Source: Moringa oleifera
Taxonomy: Eukaryota > Streptophyta > Magnoliopsida > Brassicales > Moringaceae
Direction of reading: 5' to 3'
Assembly (NCBI GenBank): GCA_021397835.1
Contig: JAJFZO010000168.1
Location: 1,426,001-1,490,000 of the forward strand
Length of the DNA stretch: 64,000 nucleotides
Shown here piece after piece: positions 1 through 12,700 of this stretch. The position numbers were made by a program, and so were the translations under genes. Within the stretch, counting starts at the first letter, position 1, and each line of letters starts with the position of its first letter. The notes beneath the pieces are model-generated. The model made no database searches. It was not told the origin of the DNA and saw only the letters and a program-made list of their open reading frames with translations.

Positions 1-2311
1 CTTGGTTTTACACATAAGTGGATGGATTTAATCATGTTTTGTGTTACTTAAGTTACTTATTTTGTTAAAATTAAATGGTACATTGGTTGGTCTCATTCAT
101 TTAAAGTTTGGTCTTCATCAGAGTGATCATTTTTTGTCCCATCTCTTTATCTTGTGTGTAGAAGACCTCTCATCTTTTATTGAGAGAGCAAAAGAAAAAG
201 GGTTAATTCATGACAAAAAGAAAGATTGACTAGTGGGTGCTTCCCTTCACTTAAAGTTTTATCTAATCGGACCCTGGATCCTTCTCACTTTCTTGATATG
301 AAGAATAGCAGCTTAGTTTTGGTTTCATAGTCAAAAGCTAGGTACCTAAGTTACTAACTTACATAGGGGGACAAGATAGGTCCATTTCATGCCTTCATGC
401 CCGTACTAATCAAAAGATGCCTCCCATAAAATTTGCAAGGGTGCTTTGGTAATATCTCATATACATTTTATAAATGATAGTTTTCTCTTTTCTTAGAGTT
501 ATAAGGGAAGAATGCAGTCTTATGAAGAATTTTCTTTTGGACTATGAAAATATATTTGATTAAGCTATTAATTTTTCAAAGTTTAGTATATTTTATAGTA
601 AAAATATTATAGATAATGTGCATTGCGAGTTTGTCCTTTATTTTTGGTATTTATAATCTTTTTAACAGGTTGATACCTTGGGTTGCCATCTTGGATTGGC
701 AAGAATAAGAAGGAAGTTTTTAGCAATTTGAAGGATCGATTATGGAGGAGAATTCAAGATTGGCATGACAAATCCTTATCTAAGGTGGGATGTAAAATTC
801 TAGTGAAGTTTGTTGCTCAAACAATGTTGTTATATTGCATAAATAATGTTCTTTTACCTATGTCACTTGTGGTGGAGTTAGAGTGAATGATCAACTTTTT
901 TGGTGGAGTTTTAAGAAGAATAGAGGTTTTAATATTAACTAGTTAAGTTAGAGTAAGATCAATGCAAGGAAAGAATATGATGATTCAGCCTTCCAAGACT
1001 TTCACTACTTCAATCTCACAATGCTTAGGAAGGGTGGTTGAAAACTTATTTTTGACCCAAATGCTTTGATATGTAGGTTACTCAAAGCCAAATATTATCC
1101 AAAAGGGTTTTCTTAAAAGCTGAGTTATGTTATAACCCGAGTTTTTCTTGAAGAAGTATTTAGAGTTCTTAAGGGTTGTTAGAGAAAAGAGCAAGATCGC
1201 GTACTAGTGATGGTGGACCAGTTCGTGTTTGGCATGATGCACAATTATGTGACTCAAATGGTTCAAAGCCATAATCACCTTTGATCTTAAAGACCTTATA
1301 TTGCTTGGAATCAAGGAGTGGAATATTGATTTGTTGAATAAATGCTTTTCTATGAGTGATGTGAAAGTAATTACTAATATTTTTTTGAGTAATGTGCAAG
1401 TAGACGATTATTTTATTTGGTATTTCATTAAAGACATGGTGTATTCACTCAAGTCAGGTTATAGACTCATTAAGAAGTTTACTACTTCTCTTGTTCATAC
1501 GAAGGACTGAGATTTCAGTAAACTATGGAGCTTACAAGTTCCTCCTAAGGTTTAAAACTTTCTTTGGCGAGCATGTAGAAATTGCTAACCTACTAGATTA
1601 AATTTGCAATGTAGAATTTTGCGAGTTCTCATATGTTGTTTGTTGTGTGAAGTCAATGTAAAGAATTGTTAGCACATTTTCATGACATGCATCTTTGCAC
1701 AAGATTGTTAGCATAGACCAGGGTTATTATCTAATATTAATGAGTGTGCATTAGGAGTGGCATCGTTTCAAGAATGGTTTTTTGTTACGGTTACTAAGTT
1801 TCATATTTTTAAGATGAAAAAATTTTGTGATGCTTTAGAATATTTCGCAGCAGTGGAATGACAAGCATTAGTCTTCTAATCATAAAAACCCTTGCCCTAT
1901 AATTTTTTTGGCTATGGAGGTTCTCTAATTGCTTAGTAGCAAAATCGATAAGTGCCAAATTGAATTCAATAAGGAATACATAGAGAGGCTACATTAAATG
2001 GCACAAATTACCTATTGGATATATGAAATGTGATGTGGATTCATCATTTAATAATCAAGATAATTCTATTAGTAATGAAATTGTTTTACGAGATGAAGTT
2101 AGAGAGTTTATTACTTATTGAGCGAAAGTATTTACTGGTAACTTTCATATCCAAGAAGGGGAAGCTATAAGACTATAAGAAGCTTTATTATGGATTTATA
2201 GTTCAATGTTGGAGAAGGTTATCTTTGAGCTAGACTTGAAGTTTGTAGTTGATGCTACTTACTCCAATAGTATTGACCATATAGAGTTTGGTTATTTTAT
2301 TAAGGAGTGTT
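1..2311 (+). mobile_element. Degraded LINE (non-LTR retrotransposon), 5' portion
   Basis: Fragments of a plant L1-type ORF2 lie in order on the + strand, broken by stops and frameshifts. At about 74-225 is the reverse-transcriptase segment after the catalytic core, including NGTLVG and a decayed GLRQGDP block (here GLHQSDH). At 665-886 is the region with YLGLPSWIGKNKKEVFSNLK. At 890-1110 the frame reads FWW, FNLTMLRKGG and LLKAKYYP. At 1188-1260 is a DGGPVRVWHD block. At 1301-1510 is the W-and-KSGYR segment before the zinc-finger domain. At 2000-2311 is an RNase H-like segment. The FADD catalytic box expected between 230 and 665 is missing, so that part is deleted or replaced. The element is dead. 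It continues at 4743 after an interrupting insertion and probably starts upstream of this window. Confidence 0.85.
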
Positions 2312-4742
2312 AGCTCTTTTTTTTTTTTTGAATAAAACTTAAAATTTTATTAAATATCAAAGTGACAAATGAGCAGTCAAAAATGAAAGAGGCTCCATCT
2401 AAAATGTTAGACTAACAAGTAAATATAATGCTTTAACTAAGTAATGAGCAATCATATTTGTTTGTTAACTTACATATTGAAATGGAAAATTAGCTCCCAA
2501 TGCAAAAAGAGCTTTATAGTCATTAATGAAGATTCTAAATTTAGTTAATCTTGGAGCTTTTAATTTTAAAGCATTCACAACTTCTTGGGCATCTGTCTCA
2601 AAAATCATTTAATGAAAATTACTCTGTAGAACCCATGACGCAGCCTTTTATGTTACCTATGCTTTAGTCTCCTTAGCCAGTAATTTTCCTTCAATTGTCT
2701 TTGTCATACCCTGGACAAATTAGCCTAAGTTATCTCTGATAACTACCTCTAGTCTTACTAGGTTCTAATCAGTAAAAAATGGTAACATCAACATTGCATT
2801 TGAAATATCCAAGCTTCGTTCTTAGCCATCTTATTGGGGCCATTATGCTGTAACTAATAATGTTGCCTCTAGTTAGGTTATTTGCAGCTATCCAAGCTTA
2901 CAGAAACTCCATTCCAATCTATACTGCCTTCTAAGGATAAGTGTCCCAATTACTCTAAACCTTATGGTTGCTCACTTTTCAAATGCTTCAAAGTACCATC
3001 TAGAATTTCAGCCTTATTTTAACATCCACATTGTTTAACACCTTGAAAAACCAATCATTAAAATAATTCTCAAATGTAAAAGTCTTAATGATACCATTAG
3101 CTTCCCAGCACTTGTAGGCAAAAAGACAAGAAATAAAAACATGCCATAAACTTTCAACCTCTACTGCATATACTAGATCAATTTTCTATAAATCACGTCC
3201 TCTTTCAATGAGCCTTGATCTAGTTAGAAGCAACCACTGCATAGTCTCAAGAGGAAATCCTTAACCTTTAGTGGTAATTTCATATTCCAAATGCTAATCT
3301 AATGCCTAGAAATTATTGTGATACCTTGGTTTGTCATTACTAATCTGTACACAGATTTGATTATATATTGGCCATCTTTGTTAAAGTGCCAAATAATCTT
3401 ATCTTCTATGAATAAATTACTAACCATAATATTAGTGATTTCTTATATATTACACTCACAAAATAAGTCTATAAATAAATCCACATCCCACTTAGTAGAG
3501 CTAAGAATCCACAAGTCTTTTACCATGGTGCATTGAAGCTTCAGAACTCTAGGGGATCGTACTTTAAAATTATGTTTTTCTTTCAACCAAGGATCTTCCT
3601 ATTCTAAAATGTCACTATCTCTATCAATCCTTCATTTATAACTTTTTTTTAGCATCTTACATGCCTTCTAAATACTTCTTCAAGAATAGCTATGATTATT
3701 TCCCAAGGTAGCTCTCATCAAATCCCCATGGGAGAAATATCTAGCCTTGAGTAGTCTATTCATTAAAGGATTAGGTTTAGACATTAGATTTCATCCTATT
3801 TACTAATGAGAGTCAAGTTAAAATCCGTATGCCTTCTAAATACTTCTTCAAGAATAGCTAGGATTATTTCCCAAGGAAGCTCTCATCAAATCCCTATGGG
3901 AGAAATATCTAGCCTTGAGTAGTCTATTCATTAAAGGATTAGGTTTAAACATTAGATTTCATCCCTATTTACTAATGAGAGTCAAGTTAAAATCCATACA
4001 GGTTCCTAAAGCCCACTCCCTCTTCTTCCTTTCTCAAACAAAGTTTATCCTATTGTAGCGAAAGAATGCTTTAACTTCTATTAAACTTTAGTCCTCATCA
4101 AAATGATTTAAAAATTTTTTGCAACTTCTCCCATAACCTTTTAAGAAAAAGAAAAGTGCTCTTGCAATATATTAGGATGCTTCAGCCACTAGTTTTATTA
4201 GAATCGCTCTTTTTCATCTTCATAACAACTTATTCTTCCAACCTTGCAACCTTTTCTATAGTCTTTCTTTCATGAAGTTAAAAATGGACTTTTTACTTTT
4301 TCACCAATGATGGAAGCCCTCGATGCCTACTAGTGTCTAAGGCTATATGGACACCTTACCTATTTGGGATCATTCTTTGTCTTCTTCAAATACATTAGGG
4401 CTAAAAAAGATACCAGATTTTTGTAAATTTACTACTTGGCCTGAGGCTCGCTCATAATTCATCAAAATTTGAACCATATTCTCTACTTCCCTTATAATGG
4501 CCCCAAAGAAGAAAAAGTTGTCATTTGCAAACAATAGATAAGAAACAACAAGAGCCTCTCTGCAAATCTTTAAACCATGCAGAACACCTCTTCTTTTCAC
4601 ATCTCTGATCAGAGCGGCTGGGTCCTTTACACAAAAAATAAACAGGTAAAAAGATAAAGGGTCACCTTAATGGAGTCCTCTTTGGGGTATAGTAGGACCA
4701 ATATCCGTACCATTAAACATTGAGATGAGAAACAAATTACTC
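2312..4742 (-). mobile_element. Degraded LINE, antisense, inserted into the + strand LINE
   Basis: On the minus strand this is a second L1-type element, probably 5'-truncated. Its 3' end is a poly(A) tail, seen on the + strand as the T run at about 2318-2330. Its reverse-transcriptase domain runs from about 4710 down to 4370 and includes GDPLSLYLF, then FANDNFFFF, a decayed version of the catalytic FADD box. That is followed by ASGQVVNLQKSGIFF. A one-base-scale frameshift separates the GDPLS part from the FAND part. The rest (4370 down to 2330) is stop-filled and aligns only by position to the zinc-finger and RNase H parts. The Asp-to-Asn change at the catalytic box and the frameshifts show it is inactive. 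Confidence 0.82.
3661..3998. repeat. Tandem duplication, 168-bp unit, two copies
   Basis: Copy 1 (3661-3828) and copy 2 (3829-3998) both start with ATGCCTTCTAAATACTTC and both run through GAGAGTCAAGTTAAAATCC. They differ at only a few positions and by one indel. The duplication lies inside the antisense LINE and is much younger than the element, because the copies have diverged less than the element's coding blocks have decayed. Confidence 0.9.
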
Positions 4743-4985
4743 CATTAGTTTTATTCAGAGACAAGCTAATAAGATTGCTCATAAATTAGCTAGGATATCT
4801 CATTTATACAGTAATCCTACTGCTCATAAATTAATTAGGGCACCTTGTTTATACAATAGTCTTATTTCATAGGTGGAGCCACCTAGTTGTATTAATCCTT
4901 TTTTAAATAATATTTATAATAAGGTTGATGTTATGCCTAGTTTTTCAGTGAAATTATTTACAAATATTGCAAAAATAATAATAAT
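4743..4985 (+). mobile_element. 3' end of the interrupted + strand LINE (RNase H tail)
   Basis: The + strand frame starting at about 4746 reads ISFIQRQANKIAHKLAR and, after one stop, VEPPSCI. This is the canonical end of plant LINE RNase H domains. It is the continuation expected after the segment that stops at 2311. The two halves flank the antisense LINE, so the antisense copy inserted into this one. Confidence 0.75.
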
Positions 4986-6420
4986 CAACTTTATTAATTA
5001 TATATATGGTTATAATATATGTAAGATTTATATCTAAATAATGGCAAATTAAATTTCACATAATCCAATATGAGAAACTTACTCCACATGAGTTTTTTAA
5101 AAAGAAATAATTAAATGATTAAAAAAACAAAAGGTATGGACCTTTATAATAATCGTTTCTTAATGACCAATCAAATGATTTAGGTATGATATAATTGCAA
5201 TAATAAAGACATGATAATTAAGTTTTCCAATGGAGATCAAGAATTACAAAAAAAAAGAGTATCATTTATTGCATGTATAAGAGATTGTATAAATACTAAT
5301 CTTAAAGAATGTCAAAAGACTTATTTTGAATAATATGATTAGAACGAGTTAATGTATAAAAGCTATGAAAAACATAAAACTAATGCCGACAATGAAACCA
5401 AAAAATGTATGATAAAGATCTTCATATGATATGATGATATACTTTTTGTCATAAATTAAAAAGAACGATGTCCATAGATGAAATAGATCTAGTGCATCAA
5501 AAGACCCGAAAAAGTGAATTTCTGCAACAATGCAAAATGCAAATGCAAACCAAATAATAATTCATATCAATTCAATTAGTGCAAAAAGAAAATTATAAAA
5601 ATATATAAAATCAAATGCGTGTCCTAAAACTTAAGAGTTTAAATAAAAATCTTAATAGAAATGTATAATTCTTACATTGCATTTAAAAGAATGATGGTTG
5701 TAGACGCATGTAGATCTAATGTATCAAAAAGTTCAAAATAGTGAATTTACAACAACAAAGAAATGAAAAACAAAATAATAATGTATATCATCAATGTAAA
5801 TTCCTCACTTTTATTTTAAAGACAATATAATTGATGTTTCACATAAAAAATAATTTATATTATCAATTTATATAAATTTTGTAGTAATTTCAAATTCAAA
5901 TGGTATTAATCTTATCAATTTATAAAATTTAAGATAAACATTAAAAATAAAATGTTTTAGCTAAAAATTAACGTTAAATTAAAATTCAAAAATAAGTTAA
6001 TTATGTATAAATAAAAATTAAAGTCACATCAACCCTACATAAATATTGATATGAACATTTTAAATGCGCGTTTATATATATATATATATATTTCAAGTTT
6101 AAATTTAATTTCATTAAAACAAAATACATTTTACTGTTATTAGAGCAATTAAACTTTTATTCAACTCCAACTAAAATAGAAATTTAAATATCCCAACAAA
6201 ATCATTTTAAGATGGAAACTATCTTTTTTTTTTATAACAAAATCAAATGCATCTTTTGACTTCATAATTTAGATCATTCAAGTTTTGAGTTCAAAAGATT
6301 TTCTTTAAAATAAGGTAAAATTAAACAGCCAATTAGTGTGTCCATATTATTCCATATTGTAAAGTAAAATATTAAGCATATACATATTTATGTATATTTG
6401 TACATTATGTGTGTCACTGT
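4986..6420. other. A/T-rich intergenic DNA
   Basis: No gene, RNA or transposon domain is recognised. The stretch is very A/T-rich with a TA microsatellite at about 6073-6091. Related short blocks recur at about 5460-5560 and 5690-5790 (ATGTCCATAGATGAAATAGA versus a similar segment, each followed by ATCAAAAAG), suggesting an old local duplication. Confidence 0.6.
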
Positions 6421-6795
6421 TGAGACCAAATTACTTATCCTGTTGATGCTTGTTTACATTGCGGTTTGAATCCAAACGGTCGATTCGACCCGAGATCCAT
6501 TTTCTTACCTGTTGAACGCTGAGAAGCGTCTCTCTGCTCCCCTTCCTCTTTCCAGATCCAATTCTCGTATGCTCGGCTTACAGCGTGACAATTGAGAGAG
6601 ATCTAGCTTCAGGTTTAACATTCTCTTGCTACTCGATTCTGTGTAGATCTTCGAAGTCCACTGATCCCAAATCTCTCACTGGAATCATTACAAGGTACAG
6701 TCACTTCAAATAAAAGAAAAGAAAAAACAAAGGGGAAAAGCCAAAAAAAAAAAAAAAAAGGAAAATCAGTCGTTCATGATTTTTAGATCTTGAAC
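6421..6795 (+). promoter_or_regulatory. VPS54 promoter and 5' UTR with a probable leader intron
   Basis: Base composition shifts from A/T-rich to mixed at about 6420, as expected for a leader. A possible 5' UTR intron runs from 6695 (CAAG then GTACAG) to 6786 (ATTTTTAG), placing the spliced leader nine bases before the start codon. No TATA box could be identified. The run of A at about 6738-6760 lies inside that putative intron. The intron is inferred from splice consensus only. Confidence 0.45.
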
Positions 6796-9700
6796 ATGGA
6801 TTCACAACCTTCCCAGTCGGGAAGGTTCCCGACTTACTCATCCGCCACTGTGGTTGGCAATAATCAGAGCAGCTTTGGCCGCAGCACTTCCTCCTCCTTG
6901 ACAAAATCAGTATCCGATGCCAGCAGACAAAGCCTCTCCTCCGTCCTCAATAACCCCAACGGCGGTTCTTGGGTCGGCTGGTGGTCCTCGTCGACGTCCG
7001 TCACACTTCCCGAATTCGCTCCAGTAGTCTCGAGCAAAGCTTCCTCGGACCTAACCCGATCCGATTTCCAGAGCTATGTATCCACCATCTCCGAATCACA
7101 CAACCGATTCGAAGACATAAGAGAGCATGAAAGCAAGGAGAGCGTGGATTTGGAGAAGATCGGTGGTCAAGGGGAGGCGCTGGTCGCTTGCCTGCGCGAG
7201 GTTCCTGCGCTGTATTTCAAGGAGGATTTTGCCTTGGAGGAGGGGGCGACGTTTCGAGCTGCGTGCCCGTTCTTGAACGTGTCAGAGAACTTGGTGCTGC
7301 AAGAGAAGCTGTCACAGTACTTGGACGTGGTGGAGATGCACCTGGTGAAGGAGATCTCGCTGCGCTCCAACTCATTCTTTGAGGCACAGGGCCAGTTGCA
7401 GGACCTGAACGTCAAGATTGTGGAGGGCTGCGGTAGGATCCGCCAGTTGAAGGAGACAATTCGGCTTCTTGATCAGGATTTGGTCGACTCTGCCCGGCAC
7501 ATTCAGGAGTTAAACGTCACCAGGGCCAATTTGTTGGCACTGCAGCAGAAATTGAGGCTTATTTTATATGTTAATCAAGCTCTGTCAGCTCTTAAGCTGG
7601 TATTTCGCTCACAATTTTGTTCTTATACTTGTTGTATATCTTGGTCTTGTCCCTATTGTCATCTTCTTGTTTTGTTTACTAGGAGCAGCTCTATGTCCAG
7701 TGTCAGTAGATGCAGATTTGAATTTCTGGTTCTAACTTGAGATGAGAATTAAGTTATTAGTTACAATCTAAGTGGAATTAGCAATGAGAATTAAGTTATT
7801 AGTTGCAATCTAAGTGGAATTAGCAAGTCGTGCAAGAGTGAGAAATTATCTGCTTTTGTGTTCCCTGGGCGGGATATTTTCCTCAGATTTCAAAGTTTTA
7901 TATTTTAGTTAGTGAGACTGTATTTGTGATATTTATAAGGATTAGATTCATAAGAAGCTCAATTTGTTACTAAGATTACAGGTTCTTAGATGGTTTACTG
8001 CCATAGTGTCTTAGCTCAAGCTCCAATGATATTCTGTGGGTGTCTGACAAATATTTGTTGGAGGAAATAATAATTGCTAATTTATAATTTGTGGAATTTT
8101 GTCACTTTGTAGTGGTCGCTTTCTTTATATTTTTTCCATATAGGTTCTATTCTCTTTTCTTCACTTTACATGCATTTGCTACACAGAGATATTTGGGCTT
8201 GGAATGATCTGCATGCCTGTAGGAGCAGTAAAAAAAAGAAAAAAACAGTCAGGCTAGTATCTTTATTGGGTTTTTGGGTGATTTGAGAGGAGCAAATATT
8301 GGCGTTTTGACGTAAAAGAGATTAGTTGGTGTTTTGATGGTGCACTTTCTGTATCTGAAATGAAAATTCTAGTGGTTTTTCTTATATCTAGCCACACTTC
8401 CACTTGGGTTGCACCCTCTTGGCATTCTTAAGAGAATATATTTACTGGAAAAAAAAGTGCTCTTGCGAAAACTTTGCAATATGCAAACACATACAAATAT
8501 AGTACGCTTGAATTCATGGACTGTGAACCTTCTACCTATCTTATTTTAACCTTGAAATAAAAATTTTATTTCATGGATATGTTTGCAGGTATGTCTGACT
8601 ACTTTGTTGTAGCTTAGTCATCTACCAGGATTACTAATCCCATCTCACATTTTTAGCATTTCAAAATTGTTTGTTCGATTTGAAATATTGCATTCCTCAT
8701 CCTTTGTGATATGGGTTTGATGCTGCTTCTTTTTTTCCTCTCTGCCATTCAGCTTGTTGCATCTGCAGATTGTGCTGGAGCTTTGGATGTAACTGATGAT
8801 TTGCAGCATTTGCTGGTAGGTTTCCATCTGTTGACAGAATATTGTTAGTTTATACTTTCTCATTTGATGCTTGGAGGTCTTGTGGAAGCTACTTATAAAG
8901 AGTTTCTTCATCACACGTTCTCCTTGTTCATAAGATGTGACTTAACTTTATGTTGGTTGGATTGAGGTCTAAGGATTTGCGATGTACACATAAGACCACT
9001 GTGCAAAAAGGAATAAATAAGTTGAGTTTCCATATGGTACATATCAAATTTGCTATTTTGTTGTTCAATTGTTTATGTTGGGTGAGATGGACATTGAAGG
9101 AAGGAGGGAAACTATCATCCTTTGGTTGTGGCTGGTTCCATGGAAGGTAAAGGAGGTGGAAAAATTATCATCATCATTTCCTCAGTTTTGGTATCGTTGG
9201 AGGTGAAGAATTTGGGAAGTCTATCTTTATTCTTTGTGTTTGGTGTCCTAGAAGGAAGGAAAAGAAAAGGCAACCTCTCTGAGACTTTGAGTGAAAACAA
9301 TCTTGCTCTTGGATAGGTGGTGACCTCATTTCTTTCTTTCTCTCACTAGCTCTCTCTGTTTGTGTACTTTTTTCTACCCTTATTTCTCACTAATTAAGTG
9401 ATGCTAAGACTTCCCCTTTGTCAAGCAAGCTAAACTTGTGTCTCGTATTGGAAACTTAAAAGATCATTTTCAGCAATCTACTGCAGAAGAATTTGTTGTT
9501 TGGAATGAAAATATGTTTATTTCAATTTTCTAATATTCTTAAGTTGGAGATTACAGAAGTTCAGTAAAAGTTATAAATCAAGGTGAGATTTTTGTTGGTG
9601 AAGTTGATGACGAGACATTAAAGCTGCGAATTTCTATTAGTGCTAGCTCATACCAATCTCTAATAAACTTAACCCTATTAGGATTAGCAAACATTCCTTG

Positions 9701-12700
9701 TCAAGACATGAATATCCTAAGACAAACACTTGAGATTGCATAAGTGAATACTTCTTAAGGTTGGTATTCTCAATTCCTTCGCGCTCAAATTGCTTATTTG
9801 GTAGATTGTCATGAGGCCTAGGCTTTGCCAATTTGAAGTTGGCGAGTCATTAGGGGGCTTTGTTGACGGTGGACACTCACAGGACTAGGACTCTTGAGTG
9901 GAAAGGTTGCCGACTTGAGCGTAGCTGGGGACCAGGATTATGGCTGAAATTCAAGATGTCAACCACTAATATATATATATATATAGGTGTTTTTTAGTTT
10001 CATTGATGTCAACTAACTTTTGATGATGGCATGGGAGATGATGACAGTAGTGACATGTGGGTGATAGTAATGATGTGGTGGTGGTGAAGGTTAGATTGGG
10101 AAGTCAGTTTGAGGGATGTATGCGCTATTTTGGAAGAAACAAAATTTCTACTCAAAGATTTTGATTTGGATGGGATTTTGGCAAGATTGGCCGGAGGAAA
10201 GAGAATCGGGCTTTAATACCAATTGATTTAGGATTTGAAGTAAGGGAAGAAAGGGCCGAATATGGGAGAAGAAATTGAGTGAAACAATGGGGAAGATGTA
10301 AATGAGGAGACGAGGGAGAAGAGAAAGGGAAGAAATATTGAGGTTTTACTTCTTATTCTAGTGTGACTTGCTTGTTGTTTATGTTTTCAGTTTATAGACT
10401 AATGTAGCTAACTCTTGATCAAACAATGAAACTGTCGTTGAAAAATCCTAATCAAATAATGAAACTAACCTAGCCATATTGTAGGCTAGTTACAAATTCA
10501 ATTCTAATTCAAATAAAGCAACTAACAGATAATCAAGTTCGATTAATCCCTATTTTGACACCTATGATAAGACTTGAGCGTTGAATAATGATCTGCGTCA
10601 TTGTGTCTCCTAACCTCTCCTTTAGATCAAACTTCCTTCTGGTAATGTATATTGGACATGTAACTGATAAAAAAAAAATGGTATATTTGATATGTACAGC
10701 AAAACTTCATTTCTCTAACAAAGATTTAATAACTTAGTGTGGACTTTGCACCAATGAAAAGAAATACTTCTTTTGCATCTTTCTCACATGAGATACCGTC
10801 ATATGGTTTAATAATTTGTGTCATTAGAGTGGGTAGAATCTCTATTTATGGGATCCTACAAGTATGCCTTAAAAAATATGCTAGAGAATAGTGAGTCATA
10901 TGTTTTAAAAGGCTTCATTCGTATACAAAATATTATATATGCCGAGGAAGAGGTGCTTGACATAATGACTGTGGAGGTTCCTCCACAATCAAAAGAAGGC
11001 CTTAAAGGAAAATAAAATGGTGAATAGGGAGAATGTACTATTTTCTGAAGCTGAAGTTGTCCTTTGTCTAAATGGGAAATTCTGTGTACGCTGAAATGTT
11101 TATTTTCGACTCCTTTACTCAGTACAGATTGGTTTATACCAAACTTAAAACCAATGAAAGTGCAGCCATCTTTTCATTAACTCTATAGAAAGCTTGTAAA
11201 TTGGCAGTGTTTAAGTGTATTGAAATCACTTGTCAGACCCTGTTTTAATATTAAATTTGTATGTGCTAAGTTTTTAGGTATAACTTTTTGCTACCTTCTT
11301 GTGATGTATATCCTTTCTATTGGCCCACATTTAATGTATGTTAGAATGATCATATGTGTTACTGTCAACAAAGAGATGGCCATGCATCTTCAAGTAAAAA
11401 TTGTAGTAAAGAAATTTCCTGTAAACTGCAGTCTTCCTTCATCATTTCGTTTCCTTTTTGCAATAATAGGATGGGGATGAGCTTACAGGTCTGCATTGCT
11501 TTCGTCATCTTCGGGATCATGTAGCAGCTTCAATTGACTCCATAAATAGGTATGTATCAGAATTTCAAGTATAATAGAATTAGTAGCTTGACATGATCTG
11601 TGCTGGCATATATTTTAGTCGGTTTGTCTTGCATTTCACTCATTTCTATGGAGTTGCTTCCCTTGTTCTCTTCCTGACGATCGGACAAAAAGTAGTTCTT
11701 GATACTGGTCCTCATTTTCAAGGTTTTGCATGTGAGGTAATCTCAGCTATAGGATATCATGCAATTTTTGTTGGGAGCAGCAAAAGGGTGTCTTATGGTA
11801 TTGTTTATTGATGACATGGAATTTAGACATCCTAGAATATGAAGGCTGTAGGACAATGACTTTATGATTATGTGAAATGCATCCTACAGAATTTAGGACT
11901 TGAAATAATGGCCAGACAAAAAAGTTGAGAAGTGCCTGTGCAGACTGCCGGGTTGACCTTTACTCTTTGACAAAAGGTTGGATTAACCCCAGAAAAAAAT
12001 TATCCAAAAAAAGACGAGGAACGAAATCGAGCAGAGAAAAGTTGATCTTAAATGTCTGGAAAAGTGAACGAGCAAATTACTTACATCTAGTGGTACCATA
12101 TGTTATGTAATCCTAGGAAGTTCAAATGGTAGAAAACATTCTTGATTATGTGAGAATAAATTTGCAGCATTTCTAGATGCAATGTTTAAGGACATGATCA
12201 GTGATTGTACGTTTTTGTAAAACAATGTGATTCAAGTGGAATAAACTAAAAGGACCTAAGGGAGGTCGAAAGTGTTTTTGATCAAAGGAGTAAAAGAGAA
12301 TAATTCTGTGTCATGATCAAGTAGATGATGCTGCCCTGGGCTAGATATGCAAGCCAATATAAATTTCTTTGTTTGATAACGTGCGAAATCTTAATATAAC
12401 TTTTGGTTTAGTTTGATTGTTTTTAAGCATATTACCTCTAACCTGGCGCAGATATGACAATTGCTTAATGTATTTATTTTGATAAACATGTATGCACCTG
12501 CACGAATGAGTTTTATTTAACGCATGATTTACAGCATGGATTTGTACACTGATTCGTTTGGTAGGTTATGCCTATAGATTTCGTCATTTGGTTTTTGCCG
12601 CATTTACCAAAATATTCTTAATCGAGTAATGATCTTATCTTTTCCGTGGCTCTGGACTTTGATTTGACCCAATTGCATCACCTTCAATGTTATGGTGATA

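Noticed and set aside
41..886. Open frames as host genes
   Set aside because: Their translations match conserved LINE ORF2 blocks and are interrupted by stops, so they are retrotransposon remnants.
7167..7415. Open frames overlapping VPS54 exon 1 on the other strand and in another frame
   Set aside because: They are shadows of the real coding exon, whose frame continues through all 18 exons.
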